NCBI GenBank assembly: GCA_024721275.1
Contig: JAMPIX010000001.1
Span: 124,001 to 188,000, forward strand
DNA length: 64,000 bases
Reading direction: 5' to 3'
DNA from: Mycoplasma sp.
GTDB taxonomy: Bacteria; Bacillota_I; Bacilli_A; Mycoplasmatales; Metamycoplasmataceae
This document shows, in pieces, positions 1-10,441 of the stretch; position 1 is the first letter of the stretch, and the number at the start of each line of letters is the position of its first letter. The position numbers were made by a program, and so were the translations under genes. The notes below the pieces were generated by a model that ran no database searches, was not told where the DNA came from, and saw nothing but the letters and a program-made list of their open reading frames with translations.

Positions 1-40
1 ATTTTTTATTATAACAAATAATTTTTACCATGTATTTTGA

Positions 41-70
41 AAATAAAAAAAAGGCAAACTGCCTTTATTA
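41..70. terminator. Rho-independent terminator hairpin, probably bidirectional
   Basis: A 7-bp stem AAAGGCA (50-56) / TGCCTTT (60-66) closes a 3-nt loop. On the left the top strand is A-rich (41-52), so a transcript coming from the right on the minus strand would end in a U run. On the plus strand the tail is a weaker T/A run. The gene it serves lies outside the window or is read leftwards into it. Bases 71-220 show no gene. Confidence 0.6.
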
Positions 71-220
71 TTGTTATTTGAAAATAAGGATTATAATATA
101 AACATAAAAGGAAATAATACTAACTTAAATAACAACAATATTTATTATAACTTATATGAATGTTAAAAATTACAAATATGCTTTTAAATTTTTAATTGAT
201 AAAAGAACGTTTTATTGGTA

Positions 221-229
221 TGTTATAAT
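221..229 (+). promoter_or_regulatory. Extended -10 promoter for the 250-1203 genes
   Basis: TGTTATAAT fits the extended -10 consensus TGnTATAAT, with the hexamer at 224-229. No convincing -35 is present at 17 bp. A start near 236 would give a short leader containing GGAGG at 252-256. Confidence 0.6.
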
Positions 230-249
230 TTGATAATAAATTTACAAAT

Positions 250-615
250 ATGGAGGCCTTTTTGTCAAACTTATCAGAAGCAATATTGATTGTCAGTCTA
301 GTTATAGCGTGTTTAGGAATAATAGCTGTATTTTATTTAATTTCTGCATTTAGAAGAATTTCAATAACTGTTAAAAAAATTGATTATTTAGTTGAAGATT
401 TAACTTATAAATCAGAATTATTAAATAATGTTGTTGAAATTTTTGCTAGATTAGCTAATTATTGAGATGCATTTGAAATTTTTGCAAAAAGAAATGTAAA
501 GTCAACAATTAGATTTGCTGCTAGAAACAAAGATGTTATTTATAGATTAAATAAAAAAGTTCAGGATCTTGTTCAAACATCAAATGCTGAAGAAAAGAAA
601 AGAAATAAAAAATAG
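250..615 (+). CDS. Small single-pass membrane protein of unknown function
   Basis: A reading frame of 121 codons with one in-frame TGA (463-465) read as Trp. Residues about 12-34 form one hydrophobic membrane segment. The remainder is charged and helical, with a lysine/glutamate tail, so a cytoplasmic helical domain anchored by its N-terminus is likely. The frame opens at ATG 250, but the Shine-Dalgarno sequence GGAGG (252-256) lies inside it and sits 5 nt before an in-frame TTG at 262. The true protein may therefore start at TTG 262 (117 residues). The general layout (N-terminal helix plus amphipathic repeats) resembles small DUF948-like proteins, but I do not recognise a family with certainty. 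It is followed 10 nt later by another small membrane-anchored protein, probably co-transcribed. Confidence 0.75.
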
Positions 616-625
616 GGTGATTTAA

Positions 626-1195
626 ATGAAATTAAGAAACATATTATTATTTGGTATAGGAATAGCTATAGGTGTTCAAATGGTTAACAAAGCCAATGAA
701 TACAATGCTAAGAACGAAAAAAATGGTTCTGATAACTATAATTCGAAAGTAATTAATAATCTGTATACAAAAGCTGAAAATTTATTAGATCAAGCTAAAT
801 CTTTAAAATCTGATGAAATAAGAATTGGTATTGAAAAGAAATTGAATGATTTAAAAAATGTTTTAAAAGATGTTGATGTTAAAGAGTTATCTGATTCAAC
901 AATAAAATTAGTACAAACATTATCTAAAACTTTAAGAGAAATAGCTCTTGAAATTATTTCAAGTCCACAAGCTAAATCAAAAAAAATAGCTTCAAAGAAA
1001 TCTATAAAAAAAACTTCTACAATGAAAAATGTAGCAAATGTAGCAAATGAAGAAAATTTAAACATCATGACTATGTCCGAACTAAAAAAAATAGCAGCAA
1101 GAAGAAATGTTAAATTTTTAATGAAAGATACAAAAAAAACTCTTATTAAAAAAATACAAAAGGCAGAATTAAAAAAATACAAAAGGCAGAATTAA
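626..1195 (+). CDS. Membrane-anchored basic protein with SAP/Rho-N-like C-terminus
   Basis: 189 residues. Residues 4-20 form a hydrophobic anchor and the middle is a charged helical region. Residues about 148-184 (MTMSELKKIAARRNV... KKTLIKKIQ) look like a LEM/SAP/Rho-N type helix-extended-helix motif, which in other proteins binds nucleic acid; that role here is inference. GGTGA upstream (616-620) serves as ribosome site. The last codons are shaped by a 23-bp tandem duplication (1148-1193): the second copy is read in another frame and gives the ending YKRQN. Without it the protein would end KKIQKAELKK followed by a stop. tyrS starts 11 nt downstream. No family name can be given confidently. 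Confidence 0.75.
   Translation: MKLRNILLFGIGIAIGVQMVNKANEYNAKNEKNGSDNYNSKVINNLYTKAENLLDQAKSLKSDEIRIGIEKKLNDLKNVLKDVDVKELSDSTIKLVQTLSKTLREIALEIISSPQAKSKKIASKKSIKKTSTMKNVANVANEENLNIMTMSELKKIAARRNVKFLMKDTKKTLIKKIQKAELKKYKRQN
1148..1193 (+). repeat. Perfect 23-bp tandem duplication at a gene end
   Basis: Two exact head-to-tail copies, 1148-1170 and 1171-1193, each starting with seven A and ending in GGCAGAATT. A unit length not divisible by three shifts the reading frame, so the second copy encodes different residues from the first. A third A-run (1194-1200) follows. Confidence 0.9.
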
Positions 1196-1206
1196 AAAAA
1201 TAAATT

Positions 1207-2424
1207 ATGAGTGAAATTTTAAATGAATTAAAAAATAGAGGTATTTTTAACAATTGTAGTGACGAAGAATTAATTGATTCATTAAAAGGAAAAGGTGTTT
1301 ATATTGGTTTTGATCCTAGTGCAAATTCATTGCATTTAGGAAACTATATTCAAATTACTATTTTAAAAAGGTTTGCTGAATTTGGATTTAAACCTATTGC
1401 AGTAATAGGTGGAGGAACTGGAATGATCGGAGATCCTTCTGGTAAATCAAAAGAAAGAAATTTATTATCTGAAGAAACATTAAACGATAATGTTAAATCA
1501 ATAACAAAAGAAATTGAGAGATTTAATATTAAAACAATTAATAATTTTGATTTTTATAAAGATATGACAATAATTGATTTTTTAAGAAAAGTTGGAAAAT
1601 TATTAAATATAAATTACATGCTTGCAAAAGAAAGTGTAAAAAATAGAATAGATACAGGAATGTCATTTACTGAATTTTCATATCAACTTATTCAAGGTTG
1701 AGATTTCAAAGTATTAAATGAAAAACATGATGTTTTTATACAATTGGGCGGAAGTGATCAATGAGGAAACATTACTTCTGGACTGGAAATGATAAGAAAA
1801 ACAAATCTTGGTCCTGCGGCTGGAATAACAACAAATTTACTTGTTAAAAGTGATGGTAAAAAATTTGGTAAATCTGAGGGTGGTGCATTGTATTTGAATA
1901 AGGATATTACAAGTCCATATGCAATGTATCAATATCTATATAATCAAAATGATGATGATGCAAAAAAATTATGTTTTTGATTGTTATTCAAACCTGTTTC
2001 GGAAATTAAAGATATAATTCAAGAACATGATAAAAATCCCAAATTAAATTTAGTACAGAAATCTTTAGCAAGTAATGTTGTTGAAGATATACATGGAAAA
2101 GCTGAACTTGATAATGCGCTTGAAATTACAAGAAAAATATTTAAAAATTCAAATGAATTAACATTTGATGATATTGAACAAATATTACATTCTGTTAAAT
2201 CAACTAAAGTTGATCCCAACTCTAATTTATTAGACATATTAAAAGAATCTTCAATAGTTTCTTCAAATAGAGAAGCAAGAGAATTTATAAATTCTGGAGC
2301 ACTAAAAATAAATGGTGAAAAAATTCAAAGTGAAAATCAAAAAGTTGATTTTAATAAATATAATAATACTTACGCTTTTGTTCAAAAAGGTAAAAAGAAT
2401 TTTTTCATTTTAATATCAAAATAA
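1207..2424 (+). CDS. tyrS: Tyrosine--tRNA ligase
   Basis: 405 residues, the usual length for bacterial TyrRS. It charges tRNA-Tyr in the cytoplasm using ATP. The class I signature HIGH appears as HLGN (residues 43-46) and KMSKS as KFGKS (219-223). The C-terminal residues about 340-405 form an S4 RNA-binding domain (SNREAREFINSGALKING). In-frame TGA codons (1699, 1762, 1978) fall where Trp is expected. The start ATG lies 11 nt after the previous stop with no clear Shine-Dalgarno, so translation may depend on coupling. The stop is 2 nt from the convergent GNAT gene. Confidence in function is very high. Confidence 0.97.
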
Positions 2425-2426
2425 AT

Positions 2427-2897
2427 TTATTTAGGCATTCTTATCATAGAACATCTTTCTTTTTTTGCTCTAGTGATTCAAGTATCTACAATTTTAAAAT
2501 CATATTTTTTATATAAATTTACTGCTGGTTTGTTTTCAATAAATGCAAACAAACATGTTGGTTTATCCATGAAATTTATAGCATATTCCATCATTTGTGA
2601 ACCAATACCTTTTCCTCTATATTCTTTAAGTAATGAAACTGTTGTTATTGAATATAAATCTTCATCAACACCATCAGCCTCTAATCATTTTCTCTCGCTT
2701 TCAAAGCGTTCAAAATCAGGTTTTGTTATTACAATAAATCCAATAATTTTATCTTCATCAAGAGAAATTACTATTACACCTTCATTTGATCATTTTGTAA
2801 AATCTTTTTCATTGAAGTAATCTCCATGAACTTCTCTTTCAATAGAAGCTAATAATGAAACATCTTTTTCATTTTCAAGTTTTTTAATTTTTATCAT
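2427..2897 (-). CDS. GNAT-family N-acetyltransferase
   Basis: 156 residues on the minus strand. It shows the acetyl-CoA binding motif of GNAT enzymes (EYRGKGIGSQMMEYA, the R/Q-x-x-G-x-G/A loop) around residues 90-105, followed by the usual beta4-alpha4 segment and the C-terminal NLYKKYDFKIV, typical of the family. It probably moves an acetyl group from acetyl-CoA to an amine; the substrate is unknown. The start ATG follows the thiI stop after a single base, so it is the last gene of the ezrA-thiI operon and is translationally coupled. It converges with tyrS with a 2-nt gap. TGA is read as Trp at several sites. An antisense frame on the plus strand at 2473-2820 is a shadow. Confidence 0.88.
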
Positions 2898-2898
2898 T

Positions 2899-4035
2899 TT
2901 ATATAATTACATATTCAGTTTCCTGAATTGTTTTATCCTCTCATTTTTCTAAATCTTCAAGCTCTTTTTCTAGTTTTTGTGCAACAAAAAGCTTTGGTTT
3001 TGTAACTGGTTTTTTCGGAGCAAATAATTCACATGTTTCATTTGCTTTTGTTATTGAAATATCATATGTACCAATTTCTTTTGCTCTATTTATTGTATCT
3101 ATTTTATTTGCTGTTAATACAGGTCTAAAAACTGGTAATGTAGATTCAGATTGAATAGTAAAAATAGATTCCATTGTTTGTGAAGCAACCTGACCAATAT
3201 TTTCTCCATTTGCAATCGATAAATGACCATCCTTCATTGCAATCTTGTTGGCAATTCTATAAAACGATCTTCTCATTAAATTAATTTTATATTCTTGTTT
3301 AGAAGTCAATCCAATTAATTGAAGTAATGTTGAATAATTACAAAAGTATACTTTTGCTTTACCTTGATATTTACCTAATTGTGAAACAATCTTTTTCACT
3401 TTTTCAATATAATGAGCATCACTTTGCGGTGGACTTATAAAATTTAAAAAGTCTACTTTGATTCCTCTTTTCATTAATTCAAAAGCTGCCACAGGAGAAT
3501 CTATTCCTCCTGAAATAAGCATAAGTGTTGAACCTCCAATACCAACAGGAAGTCCGCCAAGTCCTCTATACTTTTTAACATAAATAAATGTATCGAAATT
3601 ATTAATTTCAACATTTATAGTAACTTTTGGATTTCTTATATCAACCTTTGCATCTTTTACATTTTTTAAAATAAATGATCCAAATTCATTATTTAATTCC
3701 ATTGATGTATGAGGGAATCCTTTATATCTTCTTTTAACATTTACTTTAAAGGTTTCTAATTTTCCATTATTTTCAATTAACTCTAAAATTTTACTTTTTA
3801 TATTATCTAAATTATTATCTGTTATTGCAACAGGAGAAAAAATAGAAATACCGAATACGTTTTTTAATTCATTTATATTCTCTTCAGAATAATCAAGAAA
3901 CATTTTGTCATACTCAACAACTGGCTCTAAATTATGAATACGATTCATATTTCTTTGTAGCTTCTTAATGAATATCATTTTATTTTTTCCTTTAAGTGAT
4001 AACTCTGCAAATCTTATTAATATTTTTTTATACAT
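2899..4035 (-). CDS. thiI: tRNA 4-thiouridine synthase ThiI (no rhodanese domain)
   Basis: 378 residues. The N-terminal ferredoxin-like and THUMP domains (about 1-165) bind tRNA. The PP-loop ATP pyrophosphatase motif SGGIDS is at residues 175-180, followed by the adenylation domain. It lacks the C-terminal rhodanese domain of E. coli ThiI, as in Bacillus-type enzymes, so sulfur must come from a cysteine desulfurase encoded elsewhere. Product: s4U at position 8 of tRNA; with no thiamine genes seen, tRNA thiolation is the likely sole role. The start ATG overlaps the ezrA stop by 8 nt (ATGTATAA) and the stop lies 1 nt before the GNAT start. The C-terminal extension after a TGA (Trp) codon ends ETEYVII. 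Confidence 0.95.
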
Positions 4036-5701
4036 TATTCTCTACTCCTTCTAGTGTCAAAATTATTTGATGTAATGATTTTACATATTCACCTTCGACA
4101 AAATATTTTTGTGCACTATTTATTCCTCTATCAATTGTATGGCTATTTGCTCTATGAGGTCCAAGCTCATTTATTAATTCAGTAATACATTTACTATATT
4201 CGTTTTTTATTCCTATTGTTTTTTGTAGATGAAAAATATTTTCAGCTAATCTTTTTTCTAACTTTTCAGCTTCTTTTAATGGAAAAGGTGCTTTTTCTAT
4301 AAGTTCACTAAATAAATTAATTAATTTTTTGACTTTTAAAATATATTTTTTCTCATCATCTGAAATATAAACATTTCTTTCTCTTGAATTTAATAGAATC
4401 AATTCGTATGATGAATTAATTTCTTCTCTAGCGTTTAACAATCTTATTTTATTAGAATCTGCTTTAAATATTTCAAATAAGATTTTATTAATTACTTTCA
4501 ACAAGTCATTGTGTATTTTTATTATGTGTTTTACTTCTTCTATTGTTTCAATAAATGAGTTAGTCATTCTAAATTCAATTTCTTTAATTGATTTCTTTAC
4601 GTCTTCCTTCAGAATTTTCATTTTATCAACATACTCATATATTTCTGGTTCAACAATAACTGCATTAGCAGTAAAAAAGTTTATTTCTTTTTCAAGTGTT
4701 TTTGTTTTCTCATGTGTTTTCATTATTATAAATTTAAGATCATCGCTTTTCTTCTTGAATAATATTTGAGCATCTTTTTCAAGCTTAATATCATGATCGA
4801 TATAGTGAAGATTTTTATTAATTGTCACTATTAATGATTCTATTTTTTGAATATTTATATTTTTATATTCAATTATTAATTCTTTATATAATTCTTTGTT
4901 TATAGAAATCTTATTTTTTCATTCTAATATTTTTTGATTAGGAAATCTCATCTTTTGCATTTCTATAATTTTTAATTTAATTGACTTCATTTTATTAATA
5001 ATTTCACTGTATATCATTACATGTAAGAATGGTATTTTATTTATTAATTTTAAAAAATCAATAATTAAATCCTTGACATTATCTAAATTAGTAATACACT
5101 TAGATAATTCACCAGCTTCATAATTTGTTTTGTAGGCATTTCTTATTTTATTAATTTTATTTATTCTATGTTCAATTAATTTAACAGGAAACTCAATATA
5201 TTTTTTCTTTTCCTCGTAAACTTTTAAACCTTCTTGAAATGAAATTGTATATAAATTGTTTTGAGTAGAAATTTGAGTATCTATATATAGTTCTTTATCA
5301 AGATCTTCATCAAGTTGCTTTGAAAGTTTTATAAGGTGTGATATTTCAATTTTTGTTTCTTTTAAATATTCATCATATTTATTAGTATTACTATTTTGTA
5401 TTTCTTTTTCAAGATTTTTCATATTTATTTCAATAATTTTTTTACGAAGATTTGTCATTTCTAAAATACGATTTCCAAACAATTCAATTTTATTGTTATT
5501 TTTGTTATTACATATAAAAGTAAATCTTTGATATCTTTTTTTTATTCAGGTTATTTTTGTTGGACTAATGACTTCTCTATTTAATTTATCTAGATCATCT
5601 CTTCTATTGCTTTTTCTGTATTTTTGTAATAAAAAAATAATTGTGATTGTCACCGTCACAATTAATAATAACGATACTACTAATATTACAATTAAGCTCA
5701 T
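4028..5701 (-). CDS. ezrA: Septation ring formation regulator EzrA
   Basis: 557 residues, close to the 560-570 of Firmicutes EzrA. It has one N-terminal membrane segment (about residues 3-23) followed by a long cytoplasmic helical, coiled-coil region without cysteine clusters or enzymatic motifs. EzrA is known to bind FtsZ and modulate ring assembly. Identification rests on length, architecture and synteny (ezrA upstream of thiI and next to rpsD, as in Bacillus) more than on a catalytic motif. Two TGA codons (near 5548 and 4919) are read as Trp; with standard code the gene would look broken into several pieces. It heads the leftward operon ezrA-thiI-GNAT, and its start is about 200 nt from the divergent rpsD. 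Confidence 0.85.
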
Positions 5702-5747
5702 ATGTAAATAAATTATATATTAATAAAAAATATTGTAAAATTATATA

Positions 5748-5901
5748 GCATACTAACAGCACTAAATTATTATCAGAGATTATTAAGTGACAATGTTTTA
5801 CAAGTAAACTTGCTGTACGTCGAAAGTATTAGCACTTAATATACTGTTAAGAAATTTAGCTTAAGTTAAGTTATGCAATAACACACTTAAGGAGCAATAC
5901 A
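5748..5901 (+). promoter_or_regulatory. Structured rpsD 5' leader, candidate S4 autoregulatory RNA
   Basis: The 200-nt gap between ezrA and rpsD contains a 9-bp perfect helix TATTAAGTG (5781-5789) / CACTTAATA (5833-5841) enclosing a smaller hairpin CAAG(5801)/CTTG. Next to the start a second element pairs CTTAAGT (5860-5866) with ACTTAAG (5885-5891), with an inner stem GTTAT (5870-5874) / ATAAC (5878-5882). The second stem takes up the first base of the Shine-Dalgarno GGAG (5891-5894). A weak -10 (TAAAAT, 5736-5741) would start the RNA near 5748. S4 represses its own mRNA in Bacillus and E. coli; that this leader does the same is inference. Confidence 0.5.
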
Positions 5902-6510
5902 ATGTCAAGATATACTGGACCAACATTTAAGAAGTCAAGAAGATATGGATTTTCAATTTTAGAAAATGGAAAAGAATTTGCTAAAGGTAAAAAGAGAACT
6001 ACTCCTCCTGGACAACACGGGAATGCTAGACAATCAAAACCATCAGATTACAAATTACATTTATATGAAAAACAAAAAGTTAAATTCATGTATGGATTAA
6101 ATGAAAGACAATTTAAATTAACTTTTATTAAAGCAACAAAAGCGAAAGGAATCGCGGGTACTAACTTTTTACAACGTTTAGAATCAAGATTAGATAATTT
6201 AGTTTATAGATTAGGATTTGCAAACACTAGAAGACAAGCAAGACAACTAGTTTCACACAATCATTTCCTTTTAAATGGTAAAAAAGCAAACATCGCTTCA
6301 ATAATTGTTAAACCAGGTGATGTAATAAAATTAAAAGAAAAATCACAATCTTTTAAAATTATTCTTGAAAATTTCGAGAATGTTACAACAGCTGCATGAA
6401 CAACTTTGGATAAAAAAACATTTTCAGGCACATATGATAGATTACCAGAAAGAAATGAATTAAGTAAAGATATAAATGATTCATTCATAGTTGAACAATA
6501 CAACAAATAA
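5902..6510 (+). CDS. rpsD: 30S ribosomal protein S4
   Basis: 202 residues, normal S4 length. It begins [18 protein letters not shown], the family start, and contains the S4 domain in the second half ([18 protein letters not shown], about residues 94-155). It is a primary 16S rRNA binder that nucleates 30S assembly. One TGA Trp codon (6397) near the C-terminus extends the protein past an apparent stop to TAA 6508-6510. GGAG at 5891-5894 is a good ribosome site. It is monocistronic: a strong terminator follows directly. No zinc-binding cysteines are seen, so this is the C-minus form. Confidence 0.97.
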
Positions 6511-6530
6511 TAAAAGCAAAATTTAATTTG

Positions 6531-6560
6531 AAATACATTACTTTGTAATGTATTTTTTAT
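6531..6560 (+). terminator. Rho-independent terminator after rpsD
   Basis: An 11-bp perfect stem AAATACATTAC (6531-6541) / GTAATGTATTT (6545-6555) with TTT loop, followed by a T-rich tail. It lies 21 nt after the rpsD stop. Confidence 0.85.
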
Positions 6561-6597
6561 TTAAAACTACACATGATAATTAATATAAAATTGTATT

Positions 6598-9534
6598 ATG
6601 AATAAATTTACTAATTTACACATCATGACTGAATATTCATTATTAGAGTCATCAATAAAAATTGACAAACTAATAGATTTTGCGAAAAAAAATAATTTAA
6701 AAACAATTACAATGACAGATAGAAACAATATGTATGGTGCTGCAGAATTTTATGAAAAAGCAATTAAAAATGAATTAAAACCAATAATCGGTGTTGATAT
6801 AAATATTGAAAGATATAGATTTATTTTATTAGCAAAAAATTATGATGGATTTCTACATATTTCAAATTTGACATCAATAAAAAATGACTCAAATAAGACT
6901 TTAACTATTGACATGATTGAAAATGAAAATATTTTTGTTATAGATCATCCAAATGATGGGTATTTTAAAATAGAATCAAAGTCTTTAAATATAAAAAATT
7001 ATTTTATAGGAAGTATTTCTAATGAAGTTAAAAATGGTGTTTTTTTACCAGAAGTAAGAGCATTAGATGAATCGGGGGCAATTGCATTAAATTTGTTAAA
7101 AAGTATAAAAGATTCTTCTCCGATTGAAAATAATCAAAACTTGGAAAACATAATAAAAATAAATGCACCAGATGAAATAGATGACTCTTTAATAAAAAAT
7201 ACTATTTTAATTGAGAATGAATGTAATTTAATCTTTGAAGAAGCAAAAATGTTATTACCAAGTTTTGATAAAAAAATAGAATCTTGAAAATTGTTAAGAG
7301 AAAATGTTTTTGAGAGACTGAAAAAATTAAATTTAGATAATAATCAAAAATATATAGATAGAGTTGAATATGAATTAAATGTTATTAAAAACATGAAGTT
7401 TGATGATTATTTTTTATTAATATCTGATTTTATAAAATGAGCAAAATCAAAACAGATTTCAATAGGTCCAGGTAGAGGTTCAGCAGCAGGATCTTTAATT
7501 ACATATTTATTAGATATAACTGAAGTAGATCCAATAAAGCATTCTTTGATTTTTGAAAGATTTTTAAATCCTGAAAGAGTAACAATGCCTGATATAGACA
7601 TTGATATTCAAGATAGTAGAAGACAAGAAGTTGTAGACTATATATTTAACAAATATGGAAAAAATAATGTTGCTCATATAATAACCTTTCAAAGATATGG
7701 TGCAAGAAATTCAATTCGTGATGCTGCAAGAGTTTTTAATTGTCCATCACCAGAAATTGATTCATTATCAAAATTAATCAATGCATTTAAACCACTTAAA
7801 TATTCATATAAAACTAATTCTGTTTTTAGAGCTAGAATAGATAAAAATGAAATTAATACAAAAATATATCAAATAGCTCTAACTATAGAAGGTTTGCCTA
7901 AGAACATAGGTACTCATGCTGCTGGAATAGTTGTGGCAAACAAAAATATAAGTGATATTATTCCTACAATCGAAGTAAATGGATTGCAACAAACACAATT
8001 TTCAATGAATCATCTTGAAAGATTTGGATTAATTAAAATCGATTTATTGGGATTGAGAAATTTAACAATAATAAAATCAATTCAGGAACAAATTTTTATT
8101 AATAATAATAAAAATCTTTTAATTGATAAAGTAAGTTTGGATGATGAATCAACATTTAAATTATTATCATCTGCAAATACTAATGGAGTTTTTCAATTTG
8201 AATCTCCAGGAATGAAAACAACACTAAGAAAAGTTGGTGTAAATAGATTTGAAGATATTGTAGCAATTGTTTCATTATTTAGACCTGGTCCTATGGAAAA
8301 TATAGATTTATTTGCTAAAAGAAAAAATAAAACTGTTCAAATAGAAAAAATAGACGATGAAATTGACAGAATATTAGAACCAACTTACGGGATCATTGTT
8401 TATCAAGAACAAATAATGGAAATTGTTCAGAAATATGCAAATTTATCTTTTGGTAAAGCTGATATTCTAAGAAGAGCAATTAGTAAGAAAAAATCTGATT
8501 TAATGAAAACTTTAGAGGAGCAATTTATTCAAGGAGCAAATAGTAAAGGTCATAATCCAGAGACAACTAAAAAAGTCTTTGATTTGATTTTGAAGTTTGC
8601 AAATTATGGTTTCAATAGATCGCACGCTCTTTCTTATGCTCTAATTTCATACAGACTAGCATTTTTAAAAGTTAGATTTCCTTTAGAATTTTATACAGCA
8701 ATTTTAAATGCATCTATTTCATCTAAAAAAATGGTTGAAACATATATAAAAGAAGCAAGAAGTATGGGAATTACTATTGTTCCACCTAATGTAAATACCT
8801 CAGATTTAAAAGTTTACAATGATGGAGAGAAAATTTTCTTACCTTTAATAATAATTGGAGGTTTTGGTCCAAAAGCAAATGAAAAAATAGTTATGGAAAG
8901 AAAAGTAAATGGCGATTTTTTAGATTTCTTTGATTTTTATTGCAGAGGAAAAATTGCAAAATTAGGAGATAACAACATAACTTCTTTGATTAAAGCTAAT
9001 GCTACTAATTCATTTTTTGATAGCAAAACATTAATTGAAGCGCTGCCATCTGCAACAAGATATTACAAAATGATAATTAAAAAAATAAATGGACAAGAAC
9101 AAATAATTCCAGAACTAGTTAAAGTTATTCAAAAACCAAAAATTGTTATTCAACCAGATTTTAATTTTAGTGTTGAAAACGAAAATAAAATGTTTGGGTT
9201 TAATATTGGATTACATAAAACTCAGTTATATAAATCAAATAATATATTGTCTAATATATTTAACAAAACAAGATTAAATGATGTTGTTTTAGAAATAAAC
9301 AAAATAAGAAGAGTAAAACAAAAGAATAATAATCAAGCGATGGCTTATGTAACAATATCAGACATAACAACATCGTTGGAAGCAAGAATTTTTTCAAATG
9401 AACTTTTAGAAATTGATAAAGAATTAAAAACTGGTGTAGTTATTAAATGTAATATTTCAAAAAGAATTTGAAATGATAATGAACAATTTATTTTAGAAAG
9501 AATAAGAGTATTTAAGGAGTTAAAAAATGAGTAA
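6598..9534 (+). CDS. dnaE: DNA polymerase III alpha subunit, DnaE type
   Basis: 978 residues. Order: N-terminal PHP domain (about 1-210), palm/fingers with the family signature GPGRGSAAGSLITYLLD and the catalytic acidic motif PDIDIDI (about 320-336), tandem helix-hairpin-helix region, and a C-terminal OB fold (about 880-970). There is no intrinsic 3'-5' exonuclease domain, so this is DnaE rather than PolC. The PHP metal motifs are degenerate: the usual HxH reads HIM (residues 8-10) and the TDH motif reads TDR. The start ATG lies 8 nt after a TATAAA box (6584-6589), suggesting a leaderless or nearly leaderless mRNA. Its stop overlaps the next gene by 8 nt. DnaE probably assists PolC in lagging-strand or repair synthesis. 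Confidence 0.95.
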
Positions 9535-10441
9535 TAAAGAAGAAATATTAATAGTAGATGGGAATTCCTTGCTATTTAAAGCATATTATGCAACTGCTTA
9601 TTCTGGTACTGAAAATATTATGAGATCAAAAGATGGAATAGCAACTAATGCTATTTATTTATTTAATATTATGTTAAGTACAATAATACAAAGAGATAAA
9701 CCGAGTCATGTTATGGTTGCTTTTGATGCCGCAAAGAAAACAAGAAGACATGAATTGTTAGAAAGCTATAAGGGCAATAGAGCTACAACACCTGAAGATT
9801 TAATACCACAGTTTTCAATGGTAAGAGAAATGTTAACTTTAATGAAAATCAAATGATATGAAGTTGTAGGTTGAGAAGCAGATGATATTATTGCTACACT
9901 TGCAAAAAAATCAATATCATCAAATATTGCTGTAAAAATTTTATCTACTGATAAAGATCTTCTTCAATTGGTTGATGAAAATATAACAGTATTAGCAAAT
10001 AAAAGAGGAGTTAAAACAATCGAAGTATACACAAGCGATAATTTTTACGAAAAAGTTGGTATTGCTCCAAATCAAGTTGCTGATTATAAAGGTTTAGTTG
10101 GTGACCCTTCTGATAATTTGCCAGGTGTTAAAGGAATAGGAAATAAAACTGCCATAAAACTTTTAAATAAATACGATACTTTAGAAGGAATTTATGAAAA
10201 AATAGATGAATTAACAAATTCAATAAAGAATAAACTTGAAACTTCTAAAAAAATGGCTTTTTTGTGCAAAAAAATCGCAACATTAAAATTTGATGTTGAA
10301 ATTCCGTTTAAATATGATGATTTAAAGTTTGAAAGATATGTTAGTGAAAACTTACTTAAATTTTATGAGAAATTTAATCTAAATTCCCTATATAAAAGAG
10401 ACTTAGAATATATCAAAAGCGAAAACAGTTTTTTCAAATAA
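9527..10441 (+). CDS. Stand-alone 5'-3' exonuclease (PolA N-terminal domain type)
   Basis: 304 residues, matching only the 5' nuclease part of DNA polymerase I; no polymerase domain follows. Conserved acidic residues are present in order: LIVDGNSLLFKAYYA (D near residue 10), VAFDAAKKTRRHE, WEADDIIATLA, STDKDLLQL and VGDPSDNLPGVKGIG, the last leading into the helix-3-turn-helix DNA-binding motif. It likely removes RNA primers and flaps. TGA Trp codons occur at 9854 and 9872. Start overlaps the dnaE stop by 8 nt, with AAGGAG at 9514-9519 as ribosome site, so the two replication enzymes are coupled. The same gene pairing is known from M. genitalium. Confidence 0.94.

Noticed and set aside
250-1195. 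Pairing of the first two genes with Bacillus ytxG/ytxH
   Set aside because: Size and membrane anchors are similar, but no motif was recognised that would justify the names.
2473-2820. Open frame on the plus strand inside the GNAT gene
   Set aside because: The minus strand reads a clear GNAT motif across the same bases, with TGA as Trp; the plus frame has no ribosome site or family signature.
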